In this document: one piece after another, positions 1 to 6,864 of the stretch
Layout of the letters: each line of letters begins with the position of its first letter
Position numbering within the stretch: the stretch's first letter is position 1
Source of the DNA: Rhipicephalus microplus
Lineage: Eukaryota; Arthropoda; Arachnida; Ixodida; Ixodidae
Assembly (NCBI RefSeq): GCF_043290135.1
Contig: NW_027464602.1
Span: forward strand, 4,154,001 to 4,218,000
Direction of reading: 5' to 3'
DNA: 64,000 nt
Made by a program: the position numbers and the translations under genes
Notes under the pieces: generated by a model
Seen by the model: only the letters and a program-made list of their open reading frames with translations
Database searches by the model: none
Told to the model about the DNA's origin: nothing

Positions 1-13
1 AAAAGCGCCGCAC

Positions 14-87
14 CACCACTGGGTGGGCTCGAACCTCCGACTTTTCGGTTAACAGCCGATCGCGCTAGCCAATTGCGCCACGGAGGC
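14..87 (-). tRNA. tRNA-Asn(GTT)-like, class B
   Basis: 74 nt with anticodon loop CTGTTAA. The 5' strand is GCCTCCG, which restores the 2:71 pair. A67 leaves 6:67 unpaired, and 27:43 and 51:63 are A:A. B box intact. Confidence 0.6.
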
Positions 88-160
88 AGTCCTGCTCCAC
101 TCTCACCACCATCAGAACATATCTTCAAAGCTATCAGCTCAAATAAAAAAACCACCGCAC

Positions 161-234
161 CACCACCGGGTGGGCTCGAACCTCCAACCTTTCGGTTAAC
201 AGCCAATCGCGCTAGCCAATTGCGCCACGGAGAC
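161..234 (-). tRNA. tRNA-Asn(GTT)-like, class A
   Basis: 74 nt with an ATTGG anticodon-stem strand, giving a T29:G41 wobble. The trailer is of the GGTGG type, followed by T7 and an A. Intact B box. Confidence 0.6.
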
Positions 235-307
235 AGTCCTGCTCCACTCTCACCACCATCAGAACATATCTTCAAAGCTATCAGCACAAAGAAAAAAAGC
301 GCCGCAC

Positions 308-381
308 CACCACCGGGTGGGCTCGAACCTCCAACCTTTCGGTTAACAGCCGATCGCGCAAGCCGATTTCGCCATGGAGAC
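308..381 (-). tRNA. tRNA-Asn(GTT)-like, class A, altered D arm
   Basis: 74 nt. The D-arm side reads GGCGAAATCGGCTTGCGC and base 7 is A, so 7:66 is lost. This D-arm variant recurs across the array. Confidence 0.55.
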
Positions 382-455
382 ACTCCTGCTCCACTCTCAC
401 CACCATCAGAACATATCTTCAAAGATATCAGCCCAAAGAAAAAAAAGCGCCGCAC

Positions 456-529
456 CACCACTGGGTGGGCTCGAACCTCCGACTTTTCGGTTAACAGCCG
501 ATCGCGCTAGCCAATTGCGCCACGGAGGC
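456..529 (-). tRNA. tRNA-Asn(GTT)-like, class B
   Basis: 74 nt with 5' strand GCCTCCG. Same form as the unit at 14-87. Confidence 0.6.
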
Positions 530-602
530 AGTCCTGCTCCACTCTCACCACCATCAGAACATATCTTCAAAGCTATCAGCCCAAAGAAAAAAACCACCGC
601 AC

Positions 603-676
603 CACCACCGTGGGGGCTCGAATCTCCAACCTTTCGGTTAACAGCCAATCGCGCTAGCCAATTGCGCCACGGAGAC
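603..676 (-). tRNA. tRNA-Asn(GTT)-like, weakened T arm
   Basis: 74 nt. The T arm reads GGAGA/CCCCA, so the 53:61 pair is lost and the B box becomes GATTCGAG. Confidence 0.5.
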
Positions 677-749
677 AGTCCTGCTCCACTCTCACAACCA
701 TCAGAACATATCTTCAAAGCTATCAGCACAAAGAAAAAAAGCGCCGCAC

Positions 750-823
750 CACCACCGGGTGGGCTGGAACCTCCAACCTTTCGGTTAACAGCCGATCGCG
801 CTAGCCAACTGCGCCATGGAGAC
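750..823 (-). tRNA. tRNA-Asn(GTT)-like, class A, broken B box
   Basis: 74 nt. The T loop is TTCCAGC, which alters an invariant B-box base. Base 7 is A. Confidence 0.5.
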
Positions 824-880
824 AGTCGTGCTCCACTCACACCACCATCAGAACATATCTTCAAAGCTATCAGCCCAAAG

Positions 881-888
881 AAAAAAAA
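881..888 (-). terminator. Pol III T-run terminator of a representative unit
   Basis: Minus-strand T8 starts 9 nt after the discriminator base of the body at 898-971. Every unit I read has a run of at least four T here: T6 in class D, T7-T9 in the others, and T4 or T5 in interrupted cases such as gaaaacaaag near 32565. Four or more T on the non-template strand is the Pol III stop signal. Confidence 0.7.
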
Positions 889-908
889 GCGCCGCACCAC
901 CACCGGGT

Positions 909-919
909 GGGCTCGAACC
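909..919 (-). promoter_or_regulatory. Pol III B box of a representative unit
   Basis: Minus-strand GGTTCGAGCCC, in the T arm of the body at 898-971, agrees with the eukaryotic B-box consensus GGTTCGANNCC bound by TFIIIC. Most class A, B and C units keep it intact. Class D units with ctcgaaactcc change it to GTTTCGAGCC, and a few units have TTCCAGC, TTAGAGC or TTGCGATC loops. Confidence 0.75.
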
Positions 920-952
920 TCCAACTTTCCGGTTAACAGCCGATCACGCTAG

Positions 953-964
953 CCAATTGCGCCA
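953..964 (-). promoter_or_regulatory. Pol III A-box-like element of a representative unit
   Basis: Minus-strand TGGCGCAATTGG, in the D arm of the body at 898-971, matches the A-box region found in eukaryotic tRNA-Asn genes. It lies about 34 bp from the B box, normal for an intron-less tRNA gene. Confidence 0.65.
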
Positions 965-1045
965 CGGAGACAGTCCTGCTCCACTCTCACCACCATCAGA
1001 ACATATCTTCAAAGCTATCAGCCCACAGAAAAAAAAGCGCCGCAC

Positions 1046-1119
1046 AACCACCGGGTAGGCTCGAACCTCCGACTTTTCGGTTAACAGCCGATCGCGCGTG
1101 CCAATTGCGCCACGGAGAC
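1046..1119 (-). tRNA. tRNA-Asn(GTT)-like, class C
   Basis: 74 nt with T-stem 3' strand CTACC (G52:T62 wobble). The D loop/stem contains GGCACGCGC. Confidence 0.58.
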
Positions 1120-1193
1120 AGTCCTGCTCCACTCTCACCACCATAAGAACATATCTTCAAAGCTATCAGCCCAAAGAAAAAAAAGCGCCGCAC

Positions 1194-1267
1194 CACCACT
1201 GGGTGGGCTCGAACCTCCGACCTTTTGGTTAACAGCCGATCTCGCTATCCAATTGCGCCACGGAGAC
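1194..1267 (-). tRNA. tRNA-Asn(GTT)-like, class B
   Basis: 74 nt. The anticodon stem is ATCGG/CCAAA, adding a C29:A41 mismatch. The D-stem strand GCGA loses a pair. Confidence 0.52.
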
Positions 1268-1340
1268 AATCCTGCTCCACTCTCACCACCATCAGAACAT
1301 ATCTTCAAAGCTATCAGCACAAAGAAAAAAAGCGCCGCAC

Positions 1341-1414
1341 CACCACCGGGTGGGCTCGAACCTCCAACCTTTCGGTTAACAGCCGATCGCGCTAGCCAAC
1401 TGCGCCATGGAGAC
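1341..1414 (-). tRNA. tRNA-Asn(GTT)-like, class A
   Basis: 74 nt, close to the reference unit but with base 7 A. Confidence 0.58.
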
Positions 1415-1486
1415 AGTCGTGCTCCACTCACACCACCATCAGAACATATCTTCAAAGCTATCAGCGCAAAGAAAAAAGCAACACAC

Positions 1487-1560
1487 CACTCCCGGGAGGG
1501 ATCGCAACTCCAACCTTTCGGTTAACAGCCGATCGCGCTAGACAATTGCGCCACGGAGAC
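1487..1560 (-). tRNA. tRNA-Asn(GTT)-like, class D, broken T loop
   Basis: 74 nt. The T-stem 3' strand is CCTCC, but the T loop reads TTGCGATC, so the B box is lost. Followed by T6. Confidence 0.5.
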
Positions 1561-1634
1561 AGTCCTGCTCTACTCTCACCAACATCAGAACATATCTTCA
1601 AAGCTATTAGCCCGAAGAAAAAAAAGCGTCGCAC

Positions 1635-1708
1635 CACCGCCGGGTGGGCTCGAAACTCCAACCTTTCGGTTAACAGCCGATCACGCTAGCCAATTGCGCC
1701 ACGGAGAC
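1635..1708 (-). tRNA. tRNA-Asn(GTT)-like, class A variant
   Basis: 74 nt. The acceptor 3' strand is CGGCGGT, and base 53 is T so the B box is GTTTCGAGCC. Confidence 0.52.
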
Positions 1709-1782
1709 AGTCCTGCTCCACTCTCAACACCATCAGAACATATCTTCAAAGCTATCAGCCCACAGAAAAAAAAGCGCCGCAC

Positions 1783-1855
1783 AACCACCGGGTAGGCTCG
1801 AACCTCCGATGTTTTGGTTAACACCGATTGCGCTCGCCAATTGCGCCTTGGAGAC
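1783..1855 (-). pseudogene. tRNA-Asn-like, class C, six-base anticodon loop
   Basis: 73 nt. One base is missing from the anticodon loop (GG-TGTTAA-CC), so the anticodon cannot be presented normally. A pseudogene by this test. Confidence 0.6.
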
Positions 1856-1929
1856 AGTCCTGCTCCACTCTCACCACCATCAGAACATATCTTCAAAGCT
1901 ATCAGCACGAAGAAAAAAAAGCACTTCAC

Positions 1930-2003
1930 CACCACCGGGTGGGCTCGAACCTCCAACTTTTCGGTTAACAGCCGATCACGCTAGCCAATTGCGCCACGGA
2001 GAC
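1930..2003 (-). tRNA. tRNA-Asn(GTT)-like, class A
   Basis: 74 nt with a D-stem GCGT strand. The trailer carries GTGAAGTGC before the T-run instead of GTGCGGCGC. Confidence 0.6.
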
Positions 2004-2077
2004 AGTCCTGCTCCACTCTCACCACCATCAGAACATATCTTCAAAGCTATCAGCCCACAGAAAAAAAAGCGCCGCAC

Positions 2078-2151
2078 AACCACCGGGTAGGCTCGAACCT
2101 CCGACTTTTCGGTTAACAGCCGATCGCGCTAGCCAATTGCGCCACGGAGAC
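2078..2151 (-). tRNA. tRNA-Asn(GTT)-like, class C
   Basis: 74 nt with an unchanged D arm. The T-stem 3' strand is CTACC. Confidence 0.6.
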
Positions 2152-2226
2152 AGTCCTGCTCCACTCTAACCACCATAAGAACATATCTTCAAAGCTATCA
2201 GCCCAAAGAAAAAAAAAGCGCCGCAC

Positions 2227-2300
2227 CACCACTGGGTGGGTTCGAACCTCCGACCTTTTGGTTAACAGCCGAACGCGCTAGCCAATTGCGCCACGGAGAC
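2227..2300 (-). tRNA. tRNA-Asn(GTT)-like, class B, 27:43 restored
   Basis: 74 nt. The anticodon-stem strand is TTCGG, restoring T27:A43, but the CCAAA partner leaves C29:A41 unpaired. The T loop is TTCGAAC. Confidence 0.6.
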
Positions 2301-2375
2301 AATCCTGCTCCACTCTCACCACCATCAGAACATATCTTCAAAGCTATCAGCCCAAACAAAAAAAAAGCGCCGGAC

Positions 2376-2449
2376 CACCACCGGGTGGGCTCGAACCTCC
2401 AACTTTCTGGTTAACAGCCGATCACGCTAGCCAATTGCGCCACGGAGAC
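2376..2449 (-). tRNA. tRNA-Asn(GTT)-like, class A
   Basis: 74 nt. The trailer has a G-to-C change (cggacc on the + strand), and the anticodon-stem partner is CCAGA. Confidence 0.58.
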
Positions 2450-2523
2450 AGTCCTGCTCCATTCTCACCACCATCAGAACATATCTTCAAAGCTATCAGC
2501 CCACAGAAAAAAAAGCGCCGCAC

Positions 2524-2597
2524 AACCACCGGGAAGGCTCGAACCTCCGACTTTTCGGTTAACAGCCGATCGCGCTAGCCAGATGCGCCACGGAGAC
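2524..2597 (-). tRNA. tRNA-Asn(GTT)-like, T stem fully paired
   Basis: 74 nt. The T-stem strand CTTCC gives A51:T63 and a G52:T62 wobble, so all five pairs can form. The D loop has TCTGGC. Confidence 0.6.
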
Positions 2598-2671
2598 AGT
2601 CCTGCTCCACTCTCACCACCATAAGAACATATCTTCAAAGCTATCAGCCCAAAGAAAAAAAAGCGCCGCAC

Positions 2672-2745
2672 CACCACTGGGTGGGCTCGAACCTCCGACC
2701 TTTTGGTTAACAGCCGATCGCGCTAGCCAATTGCGCCACGGAGAC
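2672..2745 (-). tRNA. tRNA-Asn(GTT)-like, class B
   Basis: 74 nt, with C29:A41 mismatch in the anticodon stem. Confidence 0.57.
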
Positions 2746-2817
2746 AATCCTGCTCCACTTTCACCACCATAAGAACATATCTTCAAAGCTATCAGCCCGG
2801 AGAAAAAAGCAACACAC

Positions 2818-2891
2818 CACTTCCGGGAGGGCTCAAAACTCCAACCTTTCGGTACACAGCCGATCGCGCTAGCCCATTGCGCCACGGAGAC
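2818..2891 (-). tRNA. tRNA-like unit with anticodon GTG, class D
   Basis: 74 nt. The anticodon loop is CTGTGTA, so positions 34-36 read GTG (His codons) in an otherwise Asn-type body. The acceptor 3' strand CGGAAGT pairs T4:A69. The T loop is TTTGAGC, weakening the B box. It lacks the extra 5' G expected of a true tRNA-His. Confidence 0.55.
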
Positions 2892-2964
2892 AATCTTGCT
2901 CCCTTCTCACCACCATCAGAACATAACTTCAAAGCTATCATCCCAAAGAAAAAAAGCACCGCAC

Positions 2965-3038
2965 CACCACCGGGTGGGCTCGAACCTCCAACCTTTCGGT
3001 TAACAGCCGATCGCGCAAGCCAATTGCACCACGGAGAC
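2965..3038 (-). tRNA. tRNA-Asn(GTT)-like, class A
   Basis: 74 nt. Near the 5' end the D-stem strand is GTGC (caattgcacc on the + strand), and the D loop has GGCTTGCGC. Confidence 0.57.
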
Positions 3039-3112
3039 AGTCCTGCTCTACTCTCACCACCATCAGAACATATCTTCAAAGCTATCAGCCCAAAGAAAAA
3101 AAAGCGCCGCAC

Positions 3113-3186
3113 CACCGCCGGGTGGGCTCGAAACTCCAACCTTTCGGTTAACAGCCGATCGCGCTAGCCAATTGCGCCACAGAGAC
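3113..3186 (-). tRNA. tRNA-Asn(GTT)-like, class A variant
   Basis: 74 nt. The 5' strand is GTCTCTG, as in vertebrate tRNA-Asn, opposite CGGCGGT. Base 53 is T. Confidence 0.55.
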
Positions 3187-3259
3187 AGTCCTGCTTCACT
3201 CTCACCACCATCAGAACATATCTTCAAAGCTATCAGCCCAAAGAAAAAAAAGCGCCAAC

Positions 3260-3332
3260 CACAACCGGGTGGGCTCGAACCTCCGACCTTTTGGTTAACA
3301 CTGATCGCGCTCACCAATTGCGCCTTGGAGAC
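3260..3332 (-). pseudogene. tRNA-Asn-like, six-base anticodon loop
   Basis: 73 nt with loop TGTTAA after an ATCAG stem strand. The D loop is altered (GGTGAGCGC) and the 5' strand GTCTCCA is followed by AGG. Confidence 0.58.
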
Positions 3333-3405
3333 AGTCCTGGTCCACTCTCACCACCATCAGAAAATATCTTCAAAGCTATCAGCCCAAGAAAAAAAAGCGC
3401 CGCAC

Positions 3406-3479
3406 AACCACCGGGTAGGCTCGAACCTCCGACTTTTCGGTTAACAGCCGATCGCGCTAGCCAATTGCGCCATGGAGAC
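3406..3479 (-). tRNA. tRNA-Asn(GTT)-like, class C
   Basis: 74 nt with base 7 A. The spacer before the T-run lost one A (cccaagaaaa on the + strand). Confidence 0.57.
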
Positions 3480-3553
3480 AGTCCTGCTCCACTCTAACCA
3501 CCATAAGAACATATCTTCAAAGCTATCAGCCCAAAGAAAAAAAAGCGCCGCAC

Positions 3554-3627
3554 CACCACTGGGTGAGCTCGAACCTCCGACCTTTTGGTTAACAGCCGAT
3601 CGCGCGTGCCAATTGCGCCACGGAGAC
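3554..3627 (-). tRNA. tRNA-Asn(GTT)-like, class B variant
   Basis: 74 nt. The T-stem strand TCACC makes 53:61 a G:T wobble. C29:A41 mismatch; D loop GGCACGCGC. Confidence 0.53.
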
Positions 3628-3697
3628 AGTCCTGCTCCGCTCTCACCACCATAAGAACATATCTTCGAAGCTATCAGCCCAAAAAAAACAACCGCAC

Positions 3698-3771
3698 CAC
3701 CACTGGGTGGGCTCGAACCTCCGACCTTTTGGTTAACAGCCGATCGCGCTAGCCAATTGCGCCCGGGAGAC
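3698..3771 (-). tRNA. tRNA-Asn(GTT)-like, class B, CCCGGG at 5' end
   Basis: 74 nt. The 5' strand GTCTCCC followed by GG loses 7:66 and creates a CCCGGG site. Followed by an A-rich interrupted T-run. Confidence 0.53.
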
Positions 3772-3845
3772 AATCCTGCTCCACTCTCACCACCATCAGA
3801 ACATATCTTCAAAGCTATCAGCCCAAAGAAAAAAAAGCACCGCAC

Positions 3846-3919
3846 CACCACCGGGTGGGCTCGAACCTCCAACTTTCCGGTTAACAGCCGATCACGCTAG
3901 TCAATTGCGCCACGAAGAC
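3846..3919 (-). tRNA. tRNA-Asn(GTT)-like, class A
   Basis: 74 nt with 5' strand GTCTTCG (T5:G68 wobble) and D loop TTGACTA. Confidence 0.57.
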
Positions 3920-3992
3920 AGTCCTGCTCTACTCTCACCACCATCAGAACATATCTTCAAAGCTATCAGCCCACAGAAAAAAAGCGCCGCAC

Positions 3993-4066
3993 AACCACCG
4001 GGTAGGCTCGAACCTCCGACTTTTCGGTTAACAGCCGATCGCGCGTGCCAATTGCGCCACGGAGAC
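3993..4066 (-). tRNA. tRNA-Asn(GTT)-like, class C
   Basis: 74 nt with D loop GGCACGCGC. T7 terminator. Confidence 0.57.
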
Positions 4067-4140
4067 AGTCCTGCTCCACTCTCACCACCATAAGAACATA
4101 TCTTCAAAGCTATCAGCTCAAAGAAAAAAAAGCGCCGCAC

Positions 4141-4214
4141 CACCACTGGGTGGGCTCGAACCTCCGACCTTTTGGTTAACAGCCGATCGCGCTATCCAAT
4201 TGCGCCACGGAGAC
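4141..4214 (-). tRNA. tRNA-Asn(GTT)-like, class B
   Basis: 74 nt with C29:A41 mismatch and D loop TTGGATAGCGC. Confidence 0.55.
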
Positions 4215-4285
4215 AATCCTGCTCCACTATCACCACAATTAGAACATATCTTCAAAGCTATCAGCCCAAAAAAAAAGCGCCGCAC

Positions 4286-4359
4286 CACCACCGGGTGGGC
4301 TCGAACCTCCAACTTTTCGGTTAACAGCAGATCGCGCTAGCCAATTGCGCCACGGAGAC
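4286..4359 (-). tRNA. tRNA-Asn(GTT)-like, class A, 30:40 mismatch
   Basis: 74 nt. The anticodon-stem strand ATCTG loses the 30:40 pair. This variant (agcagatcg on the + strand) is common to the right. Confidence 0.55.
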
Positions 4360-4433
4360 AGTCCTGCTCTACTCTCACCAACATCAGAACATATCTTCAA
4401 AGCTATTAGCCCGAAGAAAAAAAAGCGCCGCAC

Positions 4434-4507
4434 CACCGCCGGGTGGGCTCGAAACTCCAACCTTTCGGTTAACAGCCGATCACGCTAGCCAATTGCGCCA
4501 CGGAGAC
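4434..4507 (-). tRNA. tRNA-Asn(GTT)-like, class A variant
   Basis: 74 nt. Base 53 is T, the acceptor 3' strand is CGGCGGT, and the D-stem strand is GCGT. Confidence 0.54.
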
Positions 4508-4581
4508 AGTCCTGCTCCACTCTCACCACCATCAGAACATATCTTCAAAGCTATCAGCCCAAAGAAAAAAAAGCGCCGCAC

Positions 4582-4655
4582 CACCACTGGGTGGGCTCGA
4601 ACCTCCGACCTTTTGGTTAACAGCCGATCGCGCTAGCCGATTGCGCCCGGGAGAC
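4582..4655 (-). tRNA. tRNA-Asn(GTT)-like, class B, CCCGGG at 5' end
   Basis: 74 nt with 5' strand GTCTCCC and D loop AATCGGCTA. Confidence 0.53.
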
Positions 4656-4729
4656 AATCCTGCTCCACTCTCACCACCATCAGAACATATCTTCAAAGCT
4701 ATCAGCCCAAAGAAAAAAAAGCGCCGCAC

Positions 4730-4803
4730 CACCACCGGGTGGGCTCGAACCTCCAACTTTCCGGTTAACAGCCGATCACGCTAGCCAATTGCGCCACGGA
4801 GGC
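4730..4803 (-). tRNA. tRNA-Asn(GTT)-like, class A
   Basis: 74 nt. The 5' strand is GCCTCCG, so in the acceptor only 4:69 is unpaired. Copy at 9738-9811. Confidence 0.6.
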
Positions 4804-4877
4804 AGTCCTGCTCCACTCTCACCACCATCAGAACATATCTTCAAAGCTATCAGCCCACAGAAAAAAAAGCGCCGCAC

Positions 4878-4951
4878 AACCACCGGGTAGGCTCGAACCT
4901 CCGACTTTTCGGTTAACAGCCGATCGCGCGTGCCAATTGCGCCACGGAGAC
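4878..4951 (-). tRNA. tRNA-Asn(GTT)-like, class C
   Basis: 74 nt with D loop GGCACGCGC. Copy at 9886-9959. Confidence 0.57.
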
Positions 4952-5024
4952 AGTCCTGCTCCACTCTCACCACCATAAGAACATATCTTCAAAGCTATCA
5001 GCCCAAAGAAAAAAAGCGCCGCAC

Positions 5025-5097
5025 CACCACTGGGTGGGCTCGAACCTCCGACCTTTGGTTAACAGCCGATCTCGCTATCCAATATCGCCACGGAGAC
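5025..5097 (-). pseudogene. tRNA-Asn-like, class B, one base short
   Basis: 73 nt. One base is lost from the 3' side of the anticodon stem and variable region (acctttgg on the + strand), and the D arm is altered (aatatcgcc). Confidence 0.55.
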
Positions 5098-5166
5098 AAT
5101 CCTGCTCCACTCTCACCACAATTAGAACACATCTTCATAGCTATCAGCCCAAAAAAAGCGCCGCAC

Positions 5167-5240
5167 CACCACCGGGTGGGCTCGAACCTCCAACCTTTCG
5201 GTTAACAGCAGATCGCGCTAGCCAATCGCGCCACGGAGAC
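5167..5240 (-). tRNA. tRNA-Asn(GTT)-like, class A
   Basis: 74 nt with 30:40 mismatch. D loop AGCGCGATTGG-side variant (caatcgcgcc on the + strand). Confidence 0.54.
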
Positions 5241-5315
5241 AATCGTGCTCCACTCTCACCACCATCAGAACATATCTTCAAAGCTATCAGCGCAAAGAAA
5301 AAAAAAGCGCCGCAC

Positions 5316-5389
5316 CACCACCGGGTGGGCTCGAACCTCCAACCTTTCGGTTAACAGCCGATCGCGCAAGCCGATTTCGCCATGGAGAC
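5316..5389 (-). tRNA. tRNA-Asn(GTT)-like, class A, altered D arm
   Basis: 74 nt with the D arm of the 308-381 unit. Base 7 A; T9 terminator. Confidence 0.54.
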
Positions 5390-5463
5390 ACTCCTGCTCC
5401 ACTCTCACCACCATCAGAACATATCTTCAAAGGTATCAGCCCAAAGAAAAAAAAGCGCCGCAC

Positions 5464-5537
5464 CACCACTGCGTGGGCTCGAACCTCCGACTTTTCGGTT
5501 AACAGCCGATCGCGCTAGCCAATTGCGCCACGGAGGC
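5464..5537 (-). tRNA. tRNA-Asn(GTT)-like, class B variant
   Basis: 74 nt. The T-stem strand CCACG loses 49:65. The 5' strand is GCCTCCG. Confidence 0.53.
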
Positions 5538-5611
5538 AGTCCTGCTCCACTCTCACCACCATCAGAACATATCTTCAAAGCTATCAGCCCAAAGAAAAAA
5601 AACAACCACAC

Positions 5612-5685
5612 CACCACCGGGTGGGCTCGAACCTCCAACCTTTCGGTTAACAGCCAATCACGCTAGCCAATTGCGCCACGGAGAC
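5612..5685 (-). tRNA. tRNA-Asn(GTT)-like, class A
   Basis: 74 nt. The trailer is GTGTGGTTG before the T8 run. ATTGG stem strand and D-stem GCGT. Confidence 0.57.
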
Positions 5686-5758
5686 AGTCCTGCTCCACTC
5701 TCACCACCATCAGAACATATCTTCAAAGCTATCAGCACAAAGAAAAAAAGCGCCGCAC

Positions 5759-5832
5759 CACCACCGGGTGGGCTCGAACCTCCAACCTTTCGGTTAACAG
5801 CCGATCGCGCTAGCCAACTGCGCCATAGAGAC
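5759..5832 (-). tRNA. tRNA-Asn(GTT)-like, class A
   Basis: 74 nt with 5' strand GTCTCTA; 7:66 is lost. Confidence 0.55.
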
Positions 5833-5904
5833 AGTCGTGCTCCACTCACACCACCATCAGAACATATCTTCAAAGCTATCAGCGCAAAGAAAAAAGCAAC
5901 ACAC

Positions 5905-5978
5905 CACTCCCGGGAGGGATCGCAACTCAAACCTTTCGGTTAACAGCCGATCGCGCTAGACAATTGCGCCACGGAGAC
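5905..5978 (-). tRNA. tRNA-Asn(GTT)-like, class D, broken T loop
   Basis: 74 nt with T-loop sequence TTGCGATC. Same form as 1487-1560. Confidence 0.5.
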
Positions 5979-6053
5979 AGTCCTGCTCCACTCTCACCAA
6001 CATCAGAACATATCTTCAAAGCTATTAGCCCGAAGAAAAAAAAAGCGCCGCAC

Positions 6054-6127
6054 CACCGCCGGGTGGGCTCGAAACTCCAACCTTTCGGTTAACAGCCGAT
6101 CACGCTAGCCAATTGCGCCACGGAGAC
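6054..6127 (-). tRNA. tRNA-Asn(GTT)-like, class A variant
   Basis: 74 nt with base 53 T and CGGCGGT acceptor strand. T9 terminator. Confidence 0.54.
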
Positions 6128-6201
6128 AGTCCTGCTCCACTCTCACCACCATCAGAACATATCTTCAAAGCTATCAGCCCACAGAAAAAAAAGCGCCGCA
6201 C

Positions 6202-6274
6202 AACCACCGGGTAGGCTCGAACCTCCGACGTTTTGGTTAACACCGATTGCGCTCGCCAATTGCGCCTTGGAGAC
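6202..6274 (-). pseudogene. tRNA-Asn-like, class C, six-base anticodon loop
   Basis: 73 nt; the same loop deletion as 1783-1855. Confidence 0.58.
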
Positions 6275-6348
6275 AGTCCTGCTCCACTCTCACCACCATC
6301 AGAACATATCTTCAAAGCTATCAGCACAAAGAAAAAAAAGCACTTCAC

Positions 6349-6422
6349 CACCACCGGGTAGGATCGAACCTCCGACTTTCCGGTTAACAGCCGATCGCGC
6401 TAGCCAATTGCGCCACGGAGAC
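6349..6422 (-). tRNA. tRNA-Asn(GTT)-like, class C
   Basis: 74 nt with T loop TTCGATC, closer to the general B-box consensus. CTACC T-stem strand. Confidence 0.58.
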
Positions 6423-6496
6423 AGTCCTGCTCCACTCTCACCACCATAAGAACATATCTTCAAAGCTATCAGCCCAAAGAAAAAAAAGCGCCGCAC

Positions 6497-6570
6497 CACC
6501 ACTGGGTGGGCTCGAACCTCCGACGTTTTGGTTAACAGCCGATCGGGCTAGCCAATTGCGCCACGGAGAC
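6497..6570 (-). tRNA. tRNA-Asn(GTT)-like, class B
   Basis: 74 nt. The D-stem strand is GCCC (gatcgggcta on the + strand), losing a D-stem pair. Confidence 0.53.
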
Positions 6571-6642
6571 AATCCTGCTCCACTCTCACCACCATAAGAA
6601 CATATCTTCAAAGCTATCAGCCCGAAGAAAAAAGCAACACAC

Positions 6643-6716
6643 CACTTCCGGGAGGGCTCGAAACTCCAACCTTTCGGTACACAGCCGATCGCGCTAGCCC
6701 ATTGCGCCACGGAGAC
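6643..6716 (-). tRNA. tRNA-like unit with anticodon GTG, class D
   Basis: Loop CTGTGTA gives GTG at 34-36. Copy of 2818-2891 with T loop TTCGAGC and base 53 T. Confidence 0.55.
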
Positions 6717-6790
6717 AATCTTGCTCCCTTCTCACCACCATCAGAACATAACTTCAAAGCTATCATCCCAAAGAAAAAAAAGCACCGCAC

Positions 6791-6864
6791 CACCACCGGG
6801 TGGGCTCGAACCTCCAACCTTTCGGTTAACAGCCGATCGCGCTAGCCAATTGCACCACGGAGAC
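6791..6864 (-). tRNA. tRNA-Asn(GTT)-like, class A
   Basis: 74 nt with D-stem strand GTGC near the 5' end. Confidence 0.57.

Larger units (their letters stand above)
898..971 (-). tRNA. tRNA-Asn(GTT)-like, class A, reference unit
   Basis: 74 nt: acceptor 5' strand GTCTCCG, D stem GCGC/GCGT, anticodon stem ATCGG/CCGGA around CTGTTAA, variable loop AAGTT, T arm GGAGG/CCACC, acceptor 3' strand CGGTGGT, discriminator G. Unpaired positions are 4:69 (T:T), 27:43 (A:A) and 51:63 (A:A). A and B boxes are intact and T8 lies 9 nt downstream. Promoter elements and terminator fit transcription, but three lesions make aminoacylation doubtful. Confidence 0.62.
2600..4330 (-). repeat. Higher-order duplication, copy 1 (offset ~3826-3832 bp)
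   Basis: About 12 units in the same order as at 6425-8160. The offset drifts from 3825 to 3832 bp through small indels in the A/T-runs and trailers. The block includes the GTG-anticodon unit (2818-2891, partner 6643-6716) and the 73-nt unit (3260-3332, partner 7088-7160). Confidence 0.8.
4575..6170 (-). repeat. Higher-order duplication, copy 1 (offset ~5008 bp)
   Basis: About 11 consecutive units here match those at 9583-11175 in the same order, offset by 5007-5008 bp (34 units). The shared run includes the unusual 73-nt unit with the aatatcgcc D-arm side and the class D unit with a gatcgca T loop. Matching ends near 6170, where one copy goes on as a cacag-type spacer and the other as a caaag-type spacer. 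Confidence 0.85.

Noticed and set aside
881..888. A-runs on the + strand as poly(A) tails of retrotransposed copies
   Set aside because: They sit at the same place in every unit, are 6-9 bases long and lie downstream of the body on the minus strand, where a Pol III terminator belongs.
940..990. Short CACCACCA direct repeats in the spacer and at the acceptor end as target-site duplications
   Set aside because: They occur in every unit and are simple CAC triplets, so they give no evidence of an insertion. Slippage is enough to explain them.
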